This document shows positions 34,403-47,758 of a stretch of DNA of 64,000 bases, one piece after another. Made by a program: the position numbers and the translations under genes. Location of the stretch: NCBI GenBank assembly GCA_027422505.1, contig JAPQWV010000017.1, positions 12,773,501 through 12,837,500 of the forward strand, written 5' to 3'. Every line of letters begins with the position of its first letter. Within the stretch, counting starts at the first letter, position 1. This DNA comes from Craterostigma plantagineum (lineage: Eukaryota > Streptophyta > Magnoliopsida > Lamiales > Linderniaceae). Below the pieces are notes generated by a model. It saw nothing but the letters and a program-made list of their open reading frames with translations. It had not been told where the DNA came from and ran no database searches.

Positions 34403-35818
34403 CAAGTCGGATAGGGATCAGACCCAAGCAGCTTTATAATGCCGGTTTTCTCCAACTCGAGAATCTTCTGTTCTTCAGCGTGACCGAGTCGAAGATGCCA
34501 CAGCAGTCTCGAGTTGGACTCCAATTTTCGTTTGTTGGTGATTGCATTCACAGTTTTTGTTTTATCTTCGACATTTAGATAATATAATCCATTCAGTAAA
34601 CTTTCACTTCCGACACAATTATTTCCAAAATAAATATTGCATATATTATTACTAAAACGGTGTAACCGTTTCCGCTCAAAACAGGAATACCAATAATATT
34701 CTTAACCCCCTTGGGCAAAAATAAACAATCGAAAAGCAGTAAACTATGTCTAGTAGATAAAACGAGAGTTCTTGATCCAATGTGGGTCGCCGGTACACTA
34801 TGTCCGCTTCCTACATTGATCATGATCTCTCGGTCCGCCAGCTTCCTACTTTGTTCCGAACCCTGGTTCGAAACTCAGATGTGAGCACTAGCTCCCGAGT
34901 CTAAGATCCACGAAGCGGAATATACTGTCATAGAACAATTACTTTCTAAAACGTAAAATTTTTTACCTGAGGTGGCTAGCTTTGGGCAATTGCGCTTCCA
35001 ATGGCCAAGCTCATTGCAGTGAAGGCATTTGTCCGTCGGCTTGGCGCCTTTGAACACGTTCTTCTTGGCCTTGCCTTTCGGAATTTCGTCCTTTGGGCTT
35101 AGTGGGATTGTCCGACTTTTTCTTTCTACTCGACCCTCGAGTCTTAGCATTTGCGACAAGAACAACTTTCTTTCCTTTCACCTCCTTCATCTGAGTTTGC
35201 ACCGCCGACATCTGGTTCATCAACCCAGTGAACGTCATCTCGGCCTTGTTCAGATTAAAGTTCACAATGAACGAATTGAAGGAAGGTGGGAGCGACTGAA
35301 GTATCAGATCATTCTAGAGCTCATTATCCATGACAAAGTCCAGTGCCTCGAGTCTTTCGATCCAATCGATCATCTTGAGCACATGCTCTCCGACGTCACT
35401 ACCCTCAGCCATTTTGCAATGAAATAGTTGCTCCGTAAGGGAATAACGAGTATTCCTGGAATGTTCGCCAAAAAGCTTCTTCAAATGAGCAAAATGGCGC
35501 CCACTTCCATTTTCGAGTGAGTGCGCTGCAATTCATTGCTCATGGAAAGAAGTATATAGCCCTTGACCTTTGCCTCATCAGCCTTGGGACTTGCGGTACG
35601 GGGGAATCGAGGACATAAGTTAACGACTCCATACCCAGGACAATCCTCAGGTTACGGAGCCAGTCCACGTAGTTTGGTCCAACCAAACAATTTCTCTCAA
35701 GCAGCATAGTAATAATGTTCGTCATCGCAGTACATAGAAAGAAACGTAAAGCTGCAGAAAATAAAGATCTAATTAGGTTTATCTTATCATTCATCAAGCG
35801 CAAACAATGACTTTTCAT
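34403..35818 (-). pseudogene. Copia-M gag, protease and GAG pre-integrase
   Basis: Minus strand, 5' to 3': Gag N-terminus (ERNCLVGPNYVDWLRNLRIV, YVLDSPVPQVP), a middle Gag region in shifted frames, MNFNLNKAEMTFTGLMNQM, a CCHC zinc knuckle (CLHCNELGHWKRNC, about 35044-35003), the protease motif SWILDSGASAHI (about 34910-34875), then the pre-integrase block GSRTLVLSTRHSLLL and KNIIGIPVLSGNGY, and finally LWHLRLGHAEEQ, the His half of the integrase zinc finger. The Cys half (CESC) falls exactly at the Gypsy-1 insertion site, and the frame continues on the other side of Gypsy-1 at 24218. Frameshifts occur within Gag and before the pre-integrase block. Confidence 0.88.
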
Positions 35819-37315
35819 TTTGCTTGACTCCCACTATTTTTCTCGAAAACACTATCCTCCCGAGAAGAGTTTCGGAAACCTCGTTGAAAGTTTCATAGTG
35901 GAGTTGATGTCCCCGACGCAACTAGATTCGCCTCAGCCTTTAACGCAATATTTGGCTTATCTAATCTTATCGAAGTCACGTCAAACGTGAACTTATCCAA
36001 TAAGAGTTTCAACTATCTTTGTCTCAGTCATTGACCCTCACGTCTAACCATGCTAATTGGGTATAACTGCCTAAGTGTGACCTATCAACTTATGCTCAAA
36101 TCGCACAGAGTGTACCGCCCCTTGCTGCAATACGCTTCGTGGTGGTGGGGGGGACTGGAATGACGAGCGGCGTCCAAGACGCACCCGAGACGCTAACATT
36201 GGGGCGGGTTATACGATGCCAACTTACTCGGAACAAAAAACTCCCCAACGCTAGACATCTCGAGCATGATAGAAGACAGGAATCCAACTCCTTTACCCAC
36301 TTAGTATTTATCAAACGGGATAATAAACCATCCCATATAAGAGCACATTGAACATGCATATCACTTCAAAAATCAACACGCATGTAGGTAGTAAATTAAC
36401 CCTATGAAAATAAACTACAAGACAACACAAGCGGGTTATTTCTAGTCTATCCCAATTACATGGGTATTCAAAACATTCGGGTTGTTGCACGGGTCTTGAA
36501 GTCGTCAAACGTCCTTCGTCACTCGAACGGCCTCAAAGTCACCGAACGTCCACCATCTTGTCACCACTGGGGGGTTGTCTACCATCAAATGGGCCCTCGT
36601 GATCGTATTTATGCTAATCTAATAAAACGGTAAATTACAACACGGGGGGATCATAAGTCCCGAACAACCCGTATAAAATAAATACAACCCGGGGGGACGT
36701 GACCCTTAACAAATGACACGGAAACCAAATCCTAAACCCGCAAATGCGCCTTAAATAACATTCATAACAAGCACGTTGACAATTACGATATTTTAAAAAG
36801 AAACGAAAATTGGGCATCAAACGGGCCAAGCCCATTAAAAGGCACGTTAAGGCTTTGAGCGTGAAACCCTAACGCAGCCGCCGTGACTCAAATCGCTCAG
36901 CCGTCAAAACACGCCGGAGAGACACGACGGAGAAGGCCGCCGGCGGGCAGTCCCGGGCTGAGCTGGAACAGCCGCGCCGCCGGCGACGACACGCCGCGCG
37001 CAACGCGCGCGTGTTCATCTCGCGGCAGAAAACTGTCGCGACTCCTTTGTCGCCTCAGCCCCTCCGTGTCGGAGCCTCGCTGGGAGAAATCACCGCCGCA
37101 GCATTCCGGCCGAGCCGGAGTCGCTGCGCCTGTCTTGCACAGCGCGCATCGCGCGCGCCGTCGCAGTCTGCGGCCAAAGCCGCGGTCGCGGACGATCTCT
37201 GTGGTGCCGCCACCCGTGGTGGCGGCGCTGCCCGGGGCCGGTGCCTAAGCCACCATGGCTCGCCCGGTCCCGGAGTACGAGGCGGATCGGGCCTGCTCGA
37301 AGCTGCCCGATCTGC
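35819..37315 (-). other. Copia-M leader and adjoining unassigned sequence
   Basis: 1.5 kb between Copia-M gag and the truncated Gypsy-2 LTR, with no recognisable coding region. 35819-36600 is probably the untranslated leader upstream of gag. 36870-37315 is strikingly GC- and CpG-rich, with GCGCGCAACGCGCGCG and CCACCCGTGGTGG. The expected primer-binding site and inner 0.3 kb of the 5' LTR are absent. Confidence 0.45.
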
Positions 37316-40168
37316 TTGAATGCGTATAAATTTTTTCCTTTTTCCATTTACATCATGGAATGATGTTCTGCACAAGTCAAAAGAATACATGTCGAACACT
37401 AATTTCCAGACACGATCTAACTACGAGGACGATGGTGCTTCGGCACAGCAAAAGGCTCCTATGCGCCCGGCCTCACAGGTCGTCATCCATACACATACGT
37501 CCACCCCAAAAGCAGCGCGAAGCTTCAAAAGATTGGCCTTGTCATCTAATGCGAACACGTACCGTGCTCGCTGGCGCCTACAACACATAACATAAAAGAA
37601 TGAGCCACCGAGGCTCAGTAAGCAGAAATCATGCATGTATGCACGTGTCCCTTTCCCCGCAAAGGCAAACCCTGCCGATGCATAAATTTCTAAGCAAGGG
37701 CAATCCGCGCCGATGCACCTAGCACTCGTACTAGCAAAACTCAGGGCCCTCGGCTAATCTCACTATGCACCACAAGAGCTCACGTCCCTCAAGGACAATA
37801 CGACAGCGGTCCACGCCGGATGGCCGAACCCTAGGATGCACATCGTTCCCCTAGGTCGCCATATGAATCCGGTCGTCCCCGACTGTACGACGGTCGCTCA
37901 CGCTGGTAGCCCACGCTGAGGTCGCCTACACCAGGGTTCCACCCTGTGTCGCTTATACCCTCAGGTCGCACCCTCCAGGTCGCACCTTACCGCCACGGGC
38001 CATGCCCAAATCCTTTCCACAGGATATCAATATATATCTACAATAATAGTACGACGACGCTAAAACGCCGCCCTGGTAGCATAGGAGACAGCCCCTGACT
38101 CAACTATGAGCCGACACACTTGCCCACATCGGCAAGTCCTCGTCGCGTACAAGCGACATATCACCATGCACACTCTATCCCATGACCCTTCCCCATGAGT
38201 TCGTGCATGCACATGAGCATGCATATGCAAACAAATGCAACTTATGCTTACCATATGAAAGCGTAACGATTAATTCACGTAATCACGAAACCACGTAGGC
38301 ATATAGTCACATACACATGTAGCACACAAGTTATGTGTTGTAGTTGGATTTCTACTTACCTGGCGTCCGTAGATTTCTAGCTACTGGTTCGGTGAACTCC
38401 CCTAGTTCTTGACCTTACGAAACAAACAATGGTATCAGTACTTTGTCCAATTACTTGGCTAGCTAATTCGCTAATTTTTTTAATATTTCGAACTAATTTT
38501 CGGCTTATAGCTCGGGACACTTGTAAACCCGTGAATTCTACCTGACTCGTGAACTAATCCTAGCCTCATATGATTTGTGAACTAATATAGTTCACTAACT
38601 TGCTATTGACTCATGAGGTTATATCGCGAACTTATGTAGTTCGAGAGGCGTACGAATTTCGTCTTTAAACTTTTTGCTAGCCGGTCTAGTGAAATTCCTA
38701 AAATTTCATCCTTTAAACTCGAACAGGCTATAAAGCTAGTCTATAAATTATATCAGTTGACTACGTAAATTTTCGTTCCAAAATTCTATCTAATTCAACG
38801 TCTACCTGTACCGAAAATTGACCCTGAGGACACCGATAGGCAAATTATGATCGGGCGTTGAAAGAGACTATGCTTATTGGAATCGGAATATTTTTTTTAT
38901 AACTTGAAACGATTTTCGTCTAAGGGGTTCAATTCGCGACTTGTGTGAAGTTCGCGAACTATCCTACTTCGCGAATTCCTTATAACTAAGCTTGGATTCG
39001 TGATATTCACAATTCGTGAAATATCCTATAAGTTCGCGAACTCTATCTAACCTCTCTCTCAATTCGCAAACAACTCTACTTCGCGAACTCTATCTTAATT
39101 CGCAAACTATTCTACTTCGCGAACCCTCATTTTCCTTACCAATTCGCAAATCATCCTAGTTCGCGGAATTCGCGAACCTCTCATGGTTCGCGAAGTGCAT
39201 TATATGGCTTATGGTTCGCGACTTGTCGGACCCGCCAACCTTTATTTCGCGAATCCATGCACGTGAAATCGCTTGAGTTCGCGAACCTCGTGCCGCCTAG
39301 GATTCGCGATTCCGAGTTCGCGAAATTCATACTTCACGAACTCAACCACCCAGAAACACTTCCTAATTCGCGAAACACTGTCTTTGAAGATCGAAGTGCT
39401 ACTTTTCTCACCAACAAAACCGAAGCTCAGTATGAACTATGGAACCTTAAAGTCGAAGCCAGTCTAGAATGGGCTTAACATATTTTCGTGTCTAATAACC
39501 TTTAAAAATGTGTTAACGCAACATTAAAAACACTTAGACTAAAGTTCAACATGCCTTCGAGCCTTAAATCGCACAATCCTTAATACGTAATACTTATATT
39601 CATGGTTAAACCTCTAAGGTACGGTATTACTTAAACGAGGACATGAAAGTTAGGGTGAGCTCTTATACCTAATTCGAGCTTAGTGATTTCCTACTCTGCT
39701 TCTCCTACTTCCTCGCTTTGGGCTTCCTTTGTTCCTCCTTCTATGGGGTTCGTGAACTTGAAATGGGTTTTAGAAAATTTTCAAGTTGTGAGGGATGGCG
39801 ATGGGACAGAAGTGGCGTGGAACTCCCTAATTTAAGGAAAATATCCAGCTCTAATGGTTTGGGCCAAGCTTAAGGTTCTTCTTGGGCCTATGTATTTAAT
39901 TCTAGCCCAATGTCACTTCTAGTCCAGCTTTTACTTTTTTTTGGCTCAATTTCCATATTTCTAATTTTCGAAAATCCGTAATTAAACAAGTCACACGGTA
40001 CAATCTAAGTGTGCTTATTTCCACCCAATAAGTTTAGCACGCATTTATAACATGAAAATTTCACATAACTCACACGGGCACAGAATAATTGCGCGAAATA
40101 CACATAATTTAATTAACATTCACGCAAATTTATTGGCCCTACTATTCACGAGGACCCCGGGTGCTACA
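37316..40168 (-). repeat. 3' LTR of Gypsy-2, outer end lost
   Basis: Begins inside the LTR at AATGCGTATAAATT, about 95 bp short of the TGTCAGG end seen at 44825, and ends GGGTGCTACA. It carries a TTCGCGAA-type motif array (about 38500-39400) and hairpins at 37556-37566 and 37602-37616. Confidence 0.92.
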
Positions 40169-40184
40169 TCCTCCCCCCCTTAAA
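40169..40184 (-). other. Gypsy-2 polypurine tract
   Basis: The minus strand reads TTTAAGGGGGGGAGGA, adjoining the 3' LTR. Confidence 0.9.
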
Positions 40185-40203
40185 GAGGATTTCGCCCCCG
40201 AAA

Positions 40204-42933
40204 TCAGCACGTTTGGAACAACTCAGGATAGCGGACTCTCATTTCATCCTCACGTTCCCAGGTGGCTTCCTCTACTGACTGATTCCGACACAGAACTTTC
40301 ACTAGAGGAATTCCTATATTCCTAAGTCTCTTAGTTTCGTACATCAATATTTCCACTGGCACTTCCTCATAGCTCAAATCCGGCTTCAACTGCTGGTGCA
40401 ACGAGTCGTTTATTAGTACATGGCTGGGGTCAGCGATGTATTTTCGCAAAGTCAAAACATGGAACACATCGTGTACTTGTGACAACGATGCTGGTAGTTC
40501 CAGTTGATACGCTACTTCACCAACTCTTTTCGCTATCTTGAAGGGACCAATGTATCTTGGGCTTAGTTTTCCCTTTTTGCCGAATCTCTTCACGCCCTTC
40601 ATTGGCGATGTTTTCACGAAGACCAAGTCATCAACTTCAAATTCTAGCGGTCTGCGTCTTCGATCCGCATAGCTCTTTTGTCTGCTCTGAGCTGTCTGCA
40701 TCCTTTTTCGTATCGTCGAGACAATTTCTGTCATTTCTTGGATTATATCTGGGCCTAGCATCGCCCGTTCACCGACTTCGTCCCAATGCACTGGGGATCT
40801 GCACTTACGCCCGTACAAGGCTTCATACGGAGCCATTCCAATCGTAGCTTGTTAGCTATTATTGTACGAGAATTCCACGAGTGGAAGGTACTTGCTCCAA
40901 TTGCCTTTGAAATCGAGTATGCAAGCTCGTAGCATATCCTCCAGAGTCTGGATAGTCCGCTCGGATTGGCCGTCCGTTTGCGGATGGTAAGCCGTGCTGA
41001 ATGACAACTTTGTCCCCATCGCCTTTTGTAAGCTCGTCCAGAAATTAGATAGGAATCTTGAATCACGGTCTGATACTATTGACAACGGTACTCCATGGAG
41101 TCGTACTATCTCTTGGATATACAATTCCGCGTATCGCACCATGGTGAATGTCGTACTTATTGGCAGAAAATGGGCAGATTTCGTAAGTCGATCTACAATC
41201 ACCCAAATTGCGTCGTGCCCTTTCGCGTTCTTCGGCAATCCGCTTACAAAATCCATCATTATGTTGTCCCATTTCCACTCTGGGATTGGTAAAGGCTGCA
41301 TCGTTCCTGCTGGCCGTTGGTGTTCTGCCTTAATTCGTTGACAAGTGAGGCATTGACTGACGAATTCGGCTACGTCTTTCTTCATTCCTGGCCACCAGTA
41401 GTGCGCTCGTAGGTCTCTATACAGTTTCGTGGCTCCAGGATGCACTGAGTATGGTGTAGTATGTGCTTCCGCCATTATAGTTCTTCGGTGTCCTGCATCG
41501 TCTGCTACATATAATCTGTTCTTGTAGTACAAGCTCTCGTCGTCTCGGAATACATAGTCTACTGCCGGCTGCTCTGTCTGGGTTCCCTTGATCTTGACAT
41601 AGAACTCGTCATTTTCCTGAGCCTTCTTGATTTGTTCTAACAATGTCGGTTGAAGGGTCAAAGCTGCTAACTTCACCTCGACCTCGCCTAATGGTACGAT
41701 CTCCACTTCGAGTCGTTGGAGTTCCGTGCTTACTGTCTTTCGACTTAAGGCATCTGCTACCACGTTTGCTTTCCCTGGGTGGTAGTTGATTACACAATCG
41801 TAGTCCTTCACCAATTCCAGCCATCTTTTCTGTCTCATGTTTAGCTCCTTTTGGGTGAAGAAGTACTTTAAACTTTTGTGGTCGGTGTAGATTTCACATC
41901 TTTCACCATATAGATAATGCCTCCAAATCTTGAGGGCAAAGACCACAGCTGCTAGTTCCAAGTCGTGTGTAGGGTAGTTCCGTTCGTACTCCTTCAACTG
42001 CCGTGAGGCATAGGCCACCACATTTCCGTTTTGCATTAGTACGCATCCGAGCCCATTTTTCGAGGCGTCGCTATAAACGGAGAATCCTCCTGTTCCTGTG
42101 GGTATCGTCAACACTGGGGCGGTAGTAAGCCGCTTCTTCAGTTCTTGGAAGCTCCGTTCACATTCTTCGCTCCATTGAAAAGGAGTATTCTTTCGGGTCA
42201 ACTTTGTCAATGTTGAGGCAATTTTCGAAAAATCCTTTATGAATTTCCTATAGTAGCCCGCTAAGCCTAGAAAGCTCCGTACTTCTGTTACATTGGTCGG
42301 CTGTGGCCAGTTATTGATTGCCTCGATTTTGCTTGGGTCCACTGAGATTCCCGCTCCAGAGACAATGTGTCCCAAAAATGCTACTTGGTCCAGCCAGAAT
42401 TCACACTTTTTAAACTTAGCGTACAGCTGCTTTTCCCTCAGTACTCCAAGTACCACTCGTAGGTGTTGTTCGTGTTCCTCCTTCGTCTTCGAGTATATGA
42501 GGATGTCGTCTATGAATACAATCACGAACTTGTCCAGATAGGCTTCGAACACCCGGTTCATTAGGTCCATGAAGGCTGCTGGCGCATTGGTCAGCCCGAA
42601 GGGCATGACTAGAAATTCAAAGTGCCCGTATCTGGTACTGAATGCCGTTTTCGGAATATCGTCCTTGCGGATTTTCAGTTGATGGTATCCCGACCTCGAA
42701 TCCATCTTAGAAAACACTGTGGCGCCTTGTAGTTGGTCAAAGAGATCGTCGATCCTGGGCAATGGATACTTATTCTTGACCGTTAACTTGTTCAGCTCCC
42801 TGTAATCTATGCACAGCCTCATTGAGCCGTCCTTCTTTCGCACGAATAGAACTGGCGCACCCCAGGGAGAAAAACTGGTCTGAATAAACCCTTTCTGTAG
42901 GAGTTCGTCTATCTGTTCCTTCAGCTCCTTCAA
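40204..42933 (-). pseudogene. Gypsy-2 pol: RT, RNase H, integrase, chromodomain
   Basis: A single minus-strand frame of about 910 codons broken only by TAA at 40851-40849, where the family has Tyr (NNSYQATIG). Blocks: [66 protein letters not shown] (RT active site, about 42525-42495), [17 protein letters not shown] (RNase H), [20 protein letters not shown] and [16 protein letters not shown] (zinc finger), [49 protein letters not shown] (DDE core), [19 protein letters not shown] and the chromodomain VPVEILMYETKRLRN...EREDEM...YPELF. WEW of other copies reads WER, which may weaken the chromodomain cage. This is the least damaged gypsy pol in the window. Confidence 0.95.
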
Positions 42934-44670
42934 GTCGGTGCTAACCGGTATGGAGTCTTAGACACTGGTGCAGCTCCCGGCACCAGGTCGATTGTAAACT
43001 CGATTTCTCTGTCTGGGGGTAGTCCCGGCAAGTCTTCCGGAAATACGTCTGGGAACTCCTCAATTACGGGTACATCTTCAAGTTTTGTAGAGGAATTTTC
43101 TTCTGTCTTCAGCGCAAACATTAGGTATGCCTCGCATCCGGCTTTGATTAATCGTTGGGCCTTTAACGCCGAAACCTTAGGAACAATTCCTCTTTCGCCC
43201 GTCCCCTTGAAAGTGAGAGGTTCTCCCCCTTCCGTGCTGAACGTGACCACCTTACGGTTACAGTCTATCACCGCTCCGTATTGTGAGAGCCAGTCCATCC
43301 CGAGGATCACCTCGTAATCGTTCATCGGAATGACTATTAAATCTACAAGCAACTCCTTGTCGCCGACTAAGACTGGGCAGTTTTTCACTACTTGACTAGT
43401 CCTAATTGGGGTCCCGCTTGGAATTGCTACACTATACTCACAACTCACACTATCAGGCGTTATTCCAAGTTTTGTCACATTCTTCACAGATGCAAATGAA
43501 TGGGTCACCCCGGAGTCTACTAAGATGCACGTGGGAGTTTGGTGGATTAGGAGAGTACCTGTCACCACCGCCGAGTTGTTCTCCGCTTCCTCTGAAGTGA
43601 TGGTATATACCCGAGCTGGCACCATCTGAGGTCCTGCTTGGCTCCCGGCCTGACTTCCCGAAGCACCTTCTGGGCACTGTCTCACGAAGTGTCCCGGCTT
43701 CCCGCATCTGAAACACGCGTTGGCCAGCGTATTGCAATTCCCGAAGTGCCTCTTTCCGCACCTCTGACAGTTGGGAATCGGCACTGCCCCTTGATTCTGA
43801 TTAGGGTTCGGGGGTCTATTCACTGTCCCCTGAGGTTGTTGAGGAGGCCTGTTGTGGAATTTATTTTTACCACCTTTAGGCACAAACTGCCGCTTCTGAT
43901 TTCCTCCACTCCATTGTGTTCCTTGCATTTGCGCAAATTTGCGCTTGGCCTCTTGTGCCCTCACGATCCGAGCCTCAGCTTGTTCTGCCACCATTGCCCT
44001 CTCTGCTACCTGAGCGTAAGTAGCTCCCTGGATTCCCGCCATGCTCACATCTCTATAGAGCTCGGGTTTCAATCCTTCTAGGAACCGTTCAATTTTCAGA
44101 GCATCCGTGCTGACCATGTGTGCTGCGAACCTGGACAGCTGCTCAAACTTTCGTATGTACTCCGCCAAGGTCATCGATCCCTGCCTGAGGTTTATGAATT
44201 CGTTGAGAGGGCTATCACCGGGGCCGTCAAGTACTTACCCCGGAACAGCTCCTTGTGTCCCAGCTCATCGTGGCAGGATTCTCGATCACCATAATGGTGT
44301 CCCACCAATGTCCGGCGCTTCCTCTTAGAAGGAACGCGGCGCACAGAGCCTTTTCTGCCTCTGGGACTCTGCTGTAGATGAACATGCTCTCTAGTGTCCT
44401 TATCCAATCTTCGGCTGCCGTCGGGTCAGCCGTATCCTCGAAGGTTGGTGGGTTCAACCTCCTGAACCTTTCTCCCACTATTTCTGCCCTGTCGGCCTGA
44501 GTGTTTCCAGCATTCGTGGTGTTCTGTTGGATCAGCTGTTGTATCTGTGTTGACTGCTGGCGAACCAATTCCGTAAGTTGGAAAATGGTCGCGTCACGGT
44601 TGTCAGTAGGGGCCGTGTTTCCCCTGTTCTGGTCATCGCCACCGCTCGACTACCCTCTTGTTCTTACCAT
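42934..44670 (-). pseudogene. Gypsy-2 gag and protease
   Basis: The start ATG is at 44670-44668 (MVRTRG), followed by TAG at 44652-44650. Then come LVRQQSTQIQQLIQQ, FRRLNPPTFEDTADPTAAEDW and LCAAFLLRGSAGHWWDTIM; indels near 44245 and 44200 break the RFKE...RMNEF stretch. A 414-codon open frame follows (44174-42930): MTLAEYIRKFEQLSRFAAHMV, two zinc-finger-like motifs (CQRCGKRHFGNC and CFRCGKPGHFVRQC), the protease motif CILVDSGVTHSFAS (Val for the usual Ala after DSG), and [17 protein letters not shown], ending at PYRLAPT-TGA with a small deletion before the RT frame. Confidence 0.93.
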
Positions 44671-44809
44671 CTTCTATCCCTATCCTGATTGTCCTAGGCC
44701 AATAAATTATGCAACATAGAAATCCACATAAAATTAACACTTACTTACAAGGCCGCTTCCGCTCTTTTGGGTGTGTGTGTATGGACAGTCTACAGGACCT
44801 GTGACCGAA

Positions 44810-44821
44810 GCTCTGATACCA
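44810..44821 (-). other. Gypsy-2 primer-binding site
   Basis: Minus strand TGGTATCAGAGC, an exact initiator-Met PBS three bases from the LTR. Confidence 0.95.
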
Positions 44822-44824
44822 CCC

Positions 44825-47758
44825 TGTCAGGACCGCCACTTCCCTAACTGCCTATTCTAGCGCATTCCTATGTGCCTAGCGAGTTATGAGTAGTAAGGTA
44901 CACTGAAAATGCGTATAAATTTTTTTCCTTTTTCCATTTACATTATGGAATGATGTTCTGTACAAGTCAAAAGAATACATGTCGAACACTAAGTTCCAGA
45001 CACGATCTAACTACGAGGACGATGGTGCGTCGGCACAGCAAAAGGCTCCTATGCGCCCGGCCTCACAGGTCGTCATCCATACACACACGTCCACCCCAAA
45101 AGCAGCGCGAAGCTTCAAAAGATTGGCCTTGTCATCTAATGCGATCACGTACCGTGCTCGCTGGCGCCTACAACACATAACATAAAAGAATGAGCCACCG
45201 AGGCTCAGTAAGCAGAAATCATGCATGTATGCACGTGTCCCTTTCCCCGCAAAGGCAAACCCTGCCGATGCATAAATTTCTAAGCAAGGGCAATCCGCGC
45301 GATGCATCTAGCACTCGTACTAGCAAAACTCAGGGCCCTCGGCTAATCTCACTATGCACCACAAGAGCTCACGTCCCTCAAGGACAATACGATAGCGGTC
45401 CACGCCGGATGGCCGAACCCTAGGATGCACATCGTTCCCCTAGGTCGCCATATGAATCCGGTCGTCCCCGACTGTCCGGCGGTCGCTCACGCTGGTACCC
45501 ACGCTGAGGTCGCCTACACCAGGGTTCCACCCTGTGTCGCTTATACCCTCAGGTCGCACCCTCCAGGTCGCACCTTACCGCCACGGGCCATGCCCAAATC
45601 CTTTCCACAGGATATCAATATATATCTACAATAATAGTACGACGACGCTAAAACGCCGCCCTGGTAGCATAGGAGACAGCCCCCGACTCAACTATGAGCC
45701 GACACACTTGCCCACATCGGCAAGTCCTCGTCGCGTACAAGCGACATATCACCATGCACACTCTATCCCATGACCCTTCCCCATGAGTTCGTGCGTGCAC
45801 ATGAGCATGCATATGCAAACAAATGCAACTTATGCTTACCATATGAAAGCGTAACGATTAATTCACGTAATCACGAAACCACGTAGGCATATAGTCACAT
45901 ACACATATAGCACACAAGTTATGTGTTGTAGTTGGATTTCAACTTACCTGGCGTCCGTAGATTTCTAGCTACTGGTTCGGTGAACTCCCCTAGTTCTTGA
46001 CCTTACGAAACAAACAATGGTATCAGTACTTTGTCCAATTACTTGGCTAGCTAATTCTCTAATTTTTTAATATTTCGAACTAATTTTCGGCTTATAGCTC
46101 GGGACACTTGTAAACCCGTGAATTCTACCTGACTCGTGAACTAATCCTAGCCTCATATGATTTGTGAACTAATATAGTTCACTAACTTGCTATTGACTCA
46201 TGAGGTTATATCGCGAACTTATGTAGTTCGAGAGGCGTACGAATTTCGTCTTTAAACTTTTTGCTAGCCGGTCTAGTGAAATTCCTAAAATTTCATCCTT
46301 TAAACTCGAACAGGCTATAAAGTTAGTCTATAAATTATATCAGTTGACTACGTAAATTTTCGTTCCAAAATTCTATCTAATTCAACGTCTACCTGTACCG
46401 AAAATTGACCCTGAGGACACCGATAGGCAAATTATGATCGGGCGTTGAAAGAGACTATGCTCATTGGAATCGGAATATTTTTTTTGTATAACTTGAAACG
46501 ATTTTCGTCTAAGGGGTTCAATTCGCGACTTGTGTGAAGTTCACGAACTATCCTACTTCGCGAATTCCTTATAACTAAGCTTGGATTCGTGATGTTCACA
46601 ATTCGTGAAATATCCTATAAGTTCGCGAACTCTATCTAACCTCTCTCTCAATTCGCATACAATTCTACTTTGCGAACTCTATCTTAATTCGCAAACTATT
46701 CTACTTCGCGAACCCTCATTTTCCTTACCAATTCGCAAATCATCCTAGTTCGCGGAATTCGCGAACCTCTCATGGTTCGCGAAGTGCATTATATGGCTTA
46801 TGGTTCGCGACTTGTCGGACCCGCCAACCCTTATTTCGCGAATCCATGCACGTGAAATCGCTTGAGTTCGCGAACCTCGTGCCGCCTAGGATTCGCGATT
46901 CCGAGTTCGCGAAATTCATACTTCACGAACTCAACCACCCAGAAACACTTCCTAATTCGCGAAACACTATCTTTGAAGATCGAAGTGCTACTTTTCTCAC
47001 CAACAAAACTGAAGCTCAGTATGAACTATGGAACCTTAAAGTCGAAGCCAGTCTAGAATGGGCTTAACATATTTTCGTGTCTAATAACCTTTAAAAATGT
47101 GTTAACGCAACATTAAAAACACTTAGACTAAAGTTCAACATGCCTTCGAGCCTTAAATCGCACAATCCTTAATACGTAATACTTATATTCATGGTTAAAC
47201 CTCTAAGGTACGGTATTACTTAAACGAGGACATGAAAGTTAGGGTGAGATCTTATACCTAATTCGAGCTTAGTGATTTCCTACTCTGCTTCTCCTCCTTC
47301 CTCGCTTTGGGCTTCCTTTGTTCCTCCTTCTATGGGGTTCGTGAACTTGAAATGGGTTTTAGAAAATTTTCAAGTTGTGAGGGATGGTGATGGGACATAA
47401 GTGGCGTGGAACTCCCTAGTTTAAGGAAAATATCCAGCTCTAATGGTTTGGGCCAAGCTTAAGGTTCTTCTTGGGCCTATGTATTGAATTCTAGCCCAAT
47501 GTCACTTCTAGTCCAGCTTTTATTTTTTTTTTGGCTCAATTTCCATATTTCTAATTTTCGAATATCCCTAATTAAACAAGTCACACGGTACAATCTAAGT
47601 GTGCTTATTTCCACCCAATAAGTTTAGCACGCATTTATAACATGAAAATTTCACATAACTCACACGGGCACAGAATAAATGCGTGAAATACACATAATTT
47701 AATTAACATTCACGCAAATTTATTGGCCATACTATTCACGAGGACCCCGGGTGCTACA
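44825..47758 (-). repeat. 5' LTR of Gypsy-2, complete
   Basis: 2,934 bp, plus-strand TGTCAGGACC to GGGTGCTACA, with the TTCGCGAA array at about 46080-46980 and hairpins at 45146-45156 and 45192-45206. It supplies the 95 bp missing from the left copy. Confidence 0.94.

Larger units (their letters stand above)
37316..47758 (-). mobile_element. Gypsy-2: second Tekay/Del chromodomain element
   Basis: LTRs 37316-40168 (outer end truncated) and 44825-47758 enclose a minus-strand gag-pol with PBS and polypurine tract in place. It is inserted in the 5' LTR of Copia-M: the sequence after 47758 continues exactly the LTR seen at 20757. The right flank begins ATTCG; the left flank and its duplicate are missing. 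Protein blocks are similar to Gypsy-1, but the LTR sequences are largely unrelated apart from short conserved blocks, so it is a sister family. The LTRs differ by few substitutions, which means a recent insertion. Confidence 0.92.

Noticed and set aside
37011..37399. Overlapping long frames on both strands in the GC-rich island
   Set aside because: High GC content removes stop codons by chance. None of the translations shows a domain, and they contain strongly biased Arg/Pro/Ala composition.
39257..39478. 73-codon frame in the Gypsy-2 LTR (and 46846-47067)
   Set aside because: It is located within the TTCGCGAA array. The peptide repeat reflects the DNA motif, not a conserved protein.
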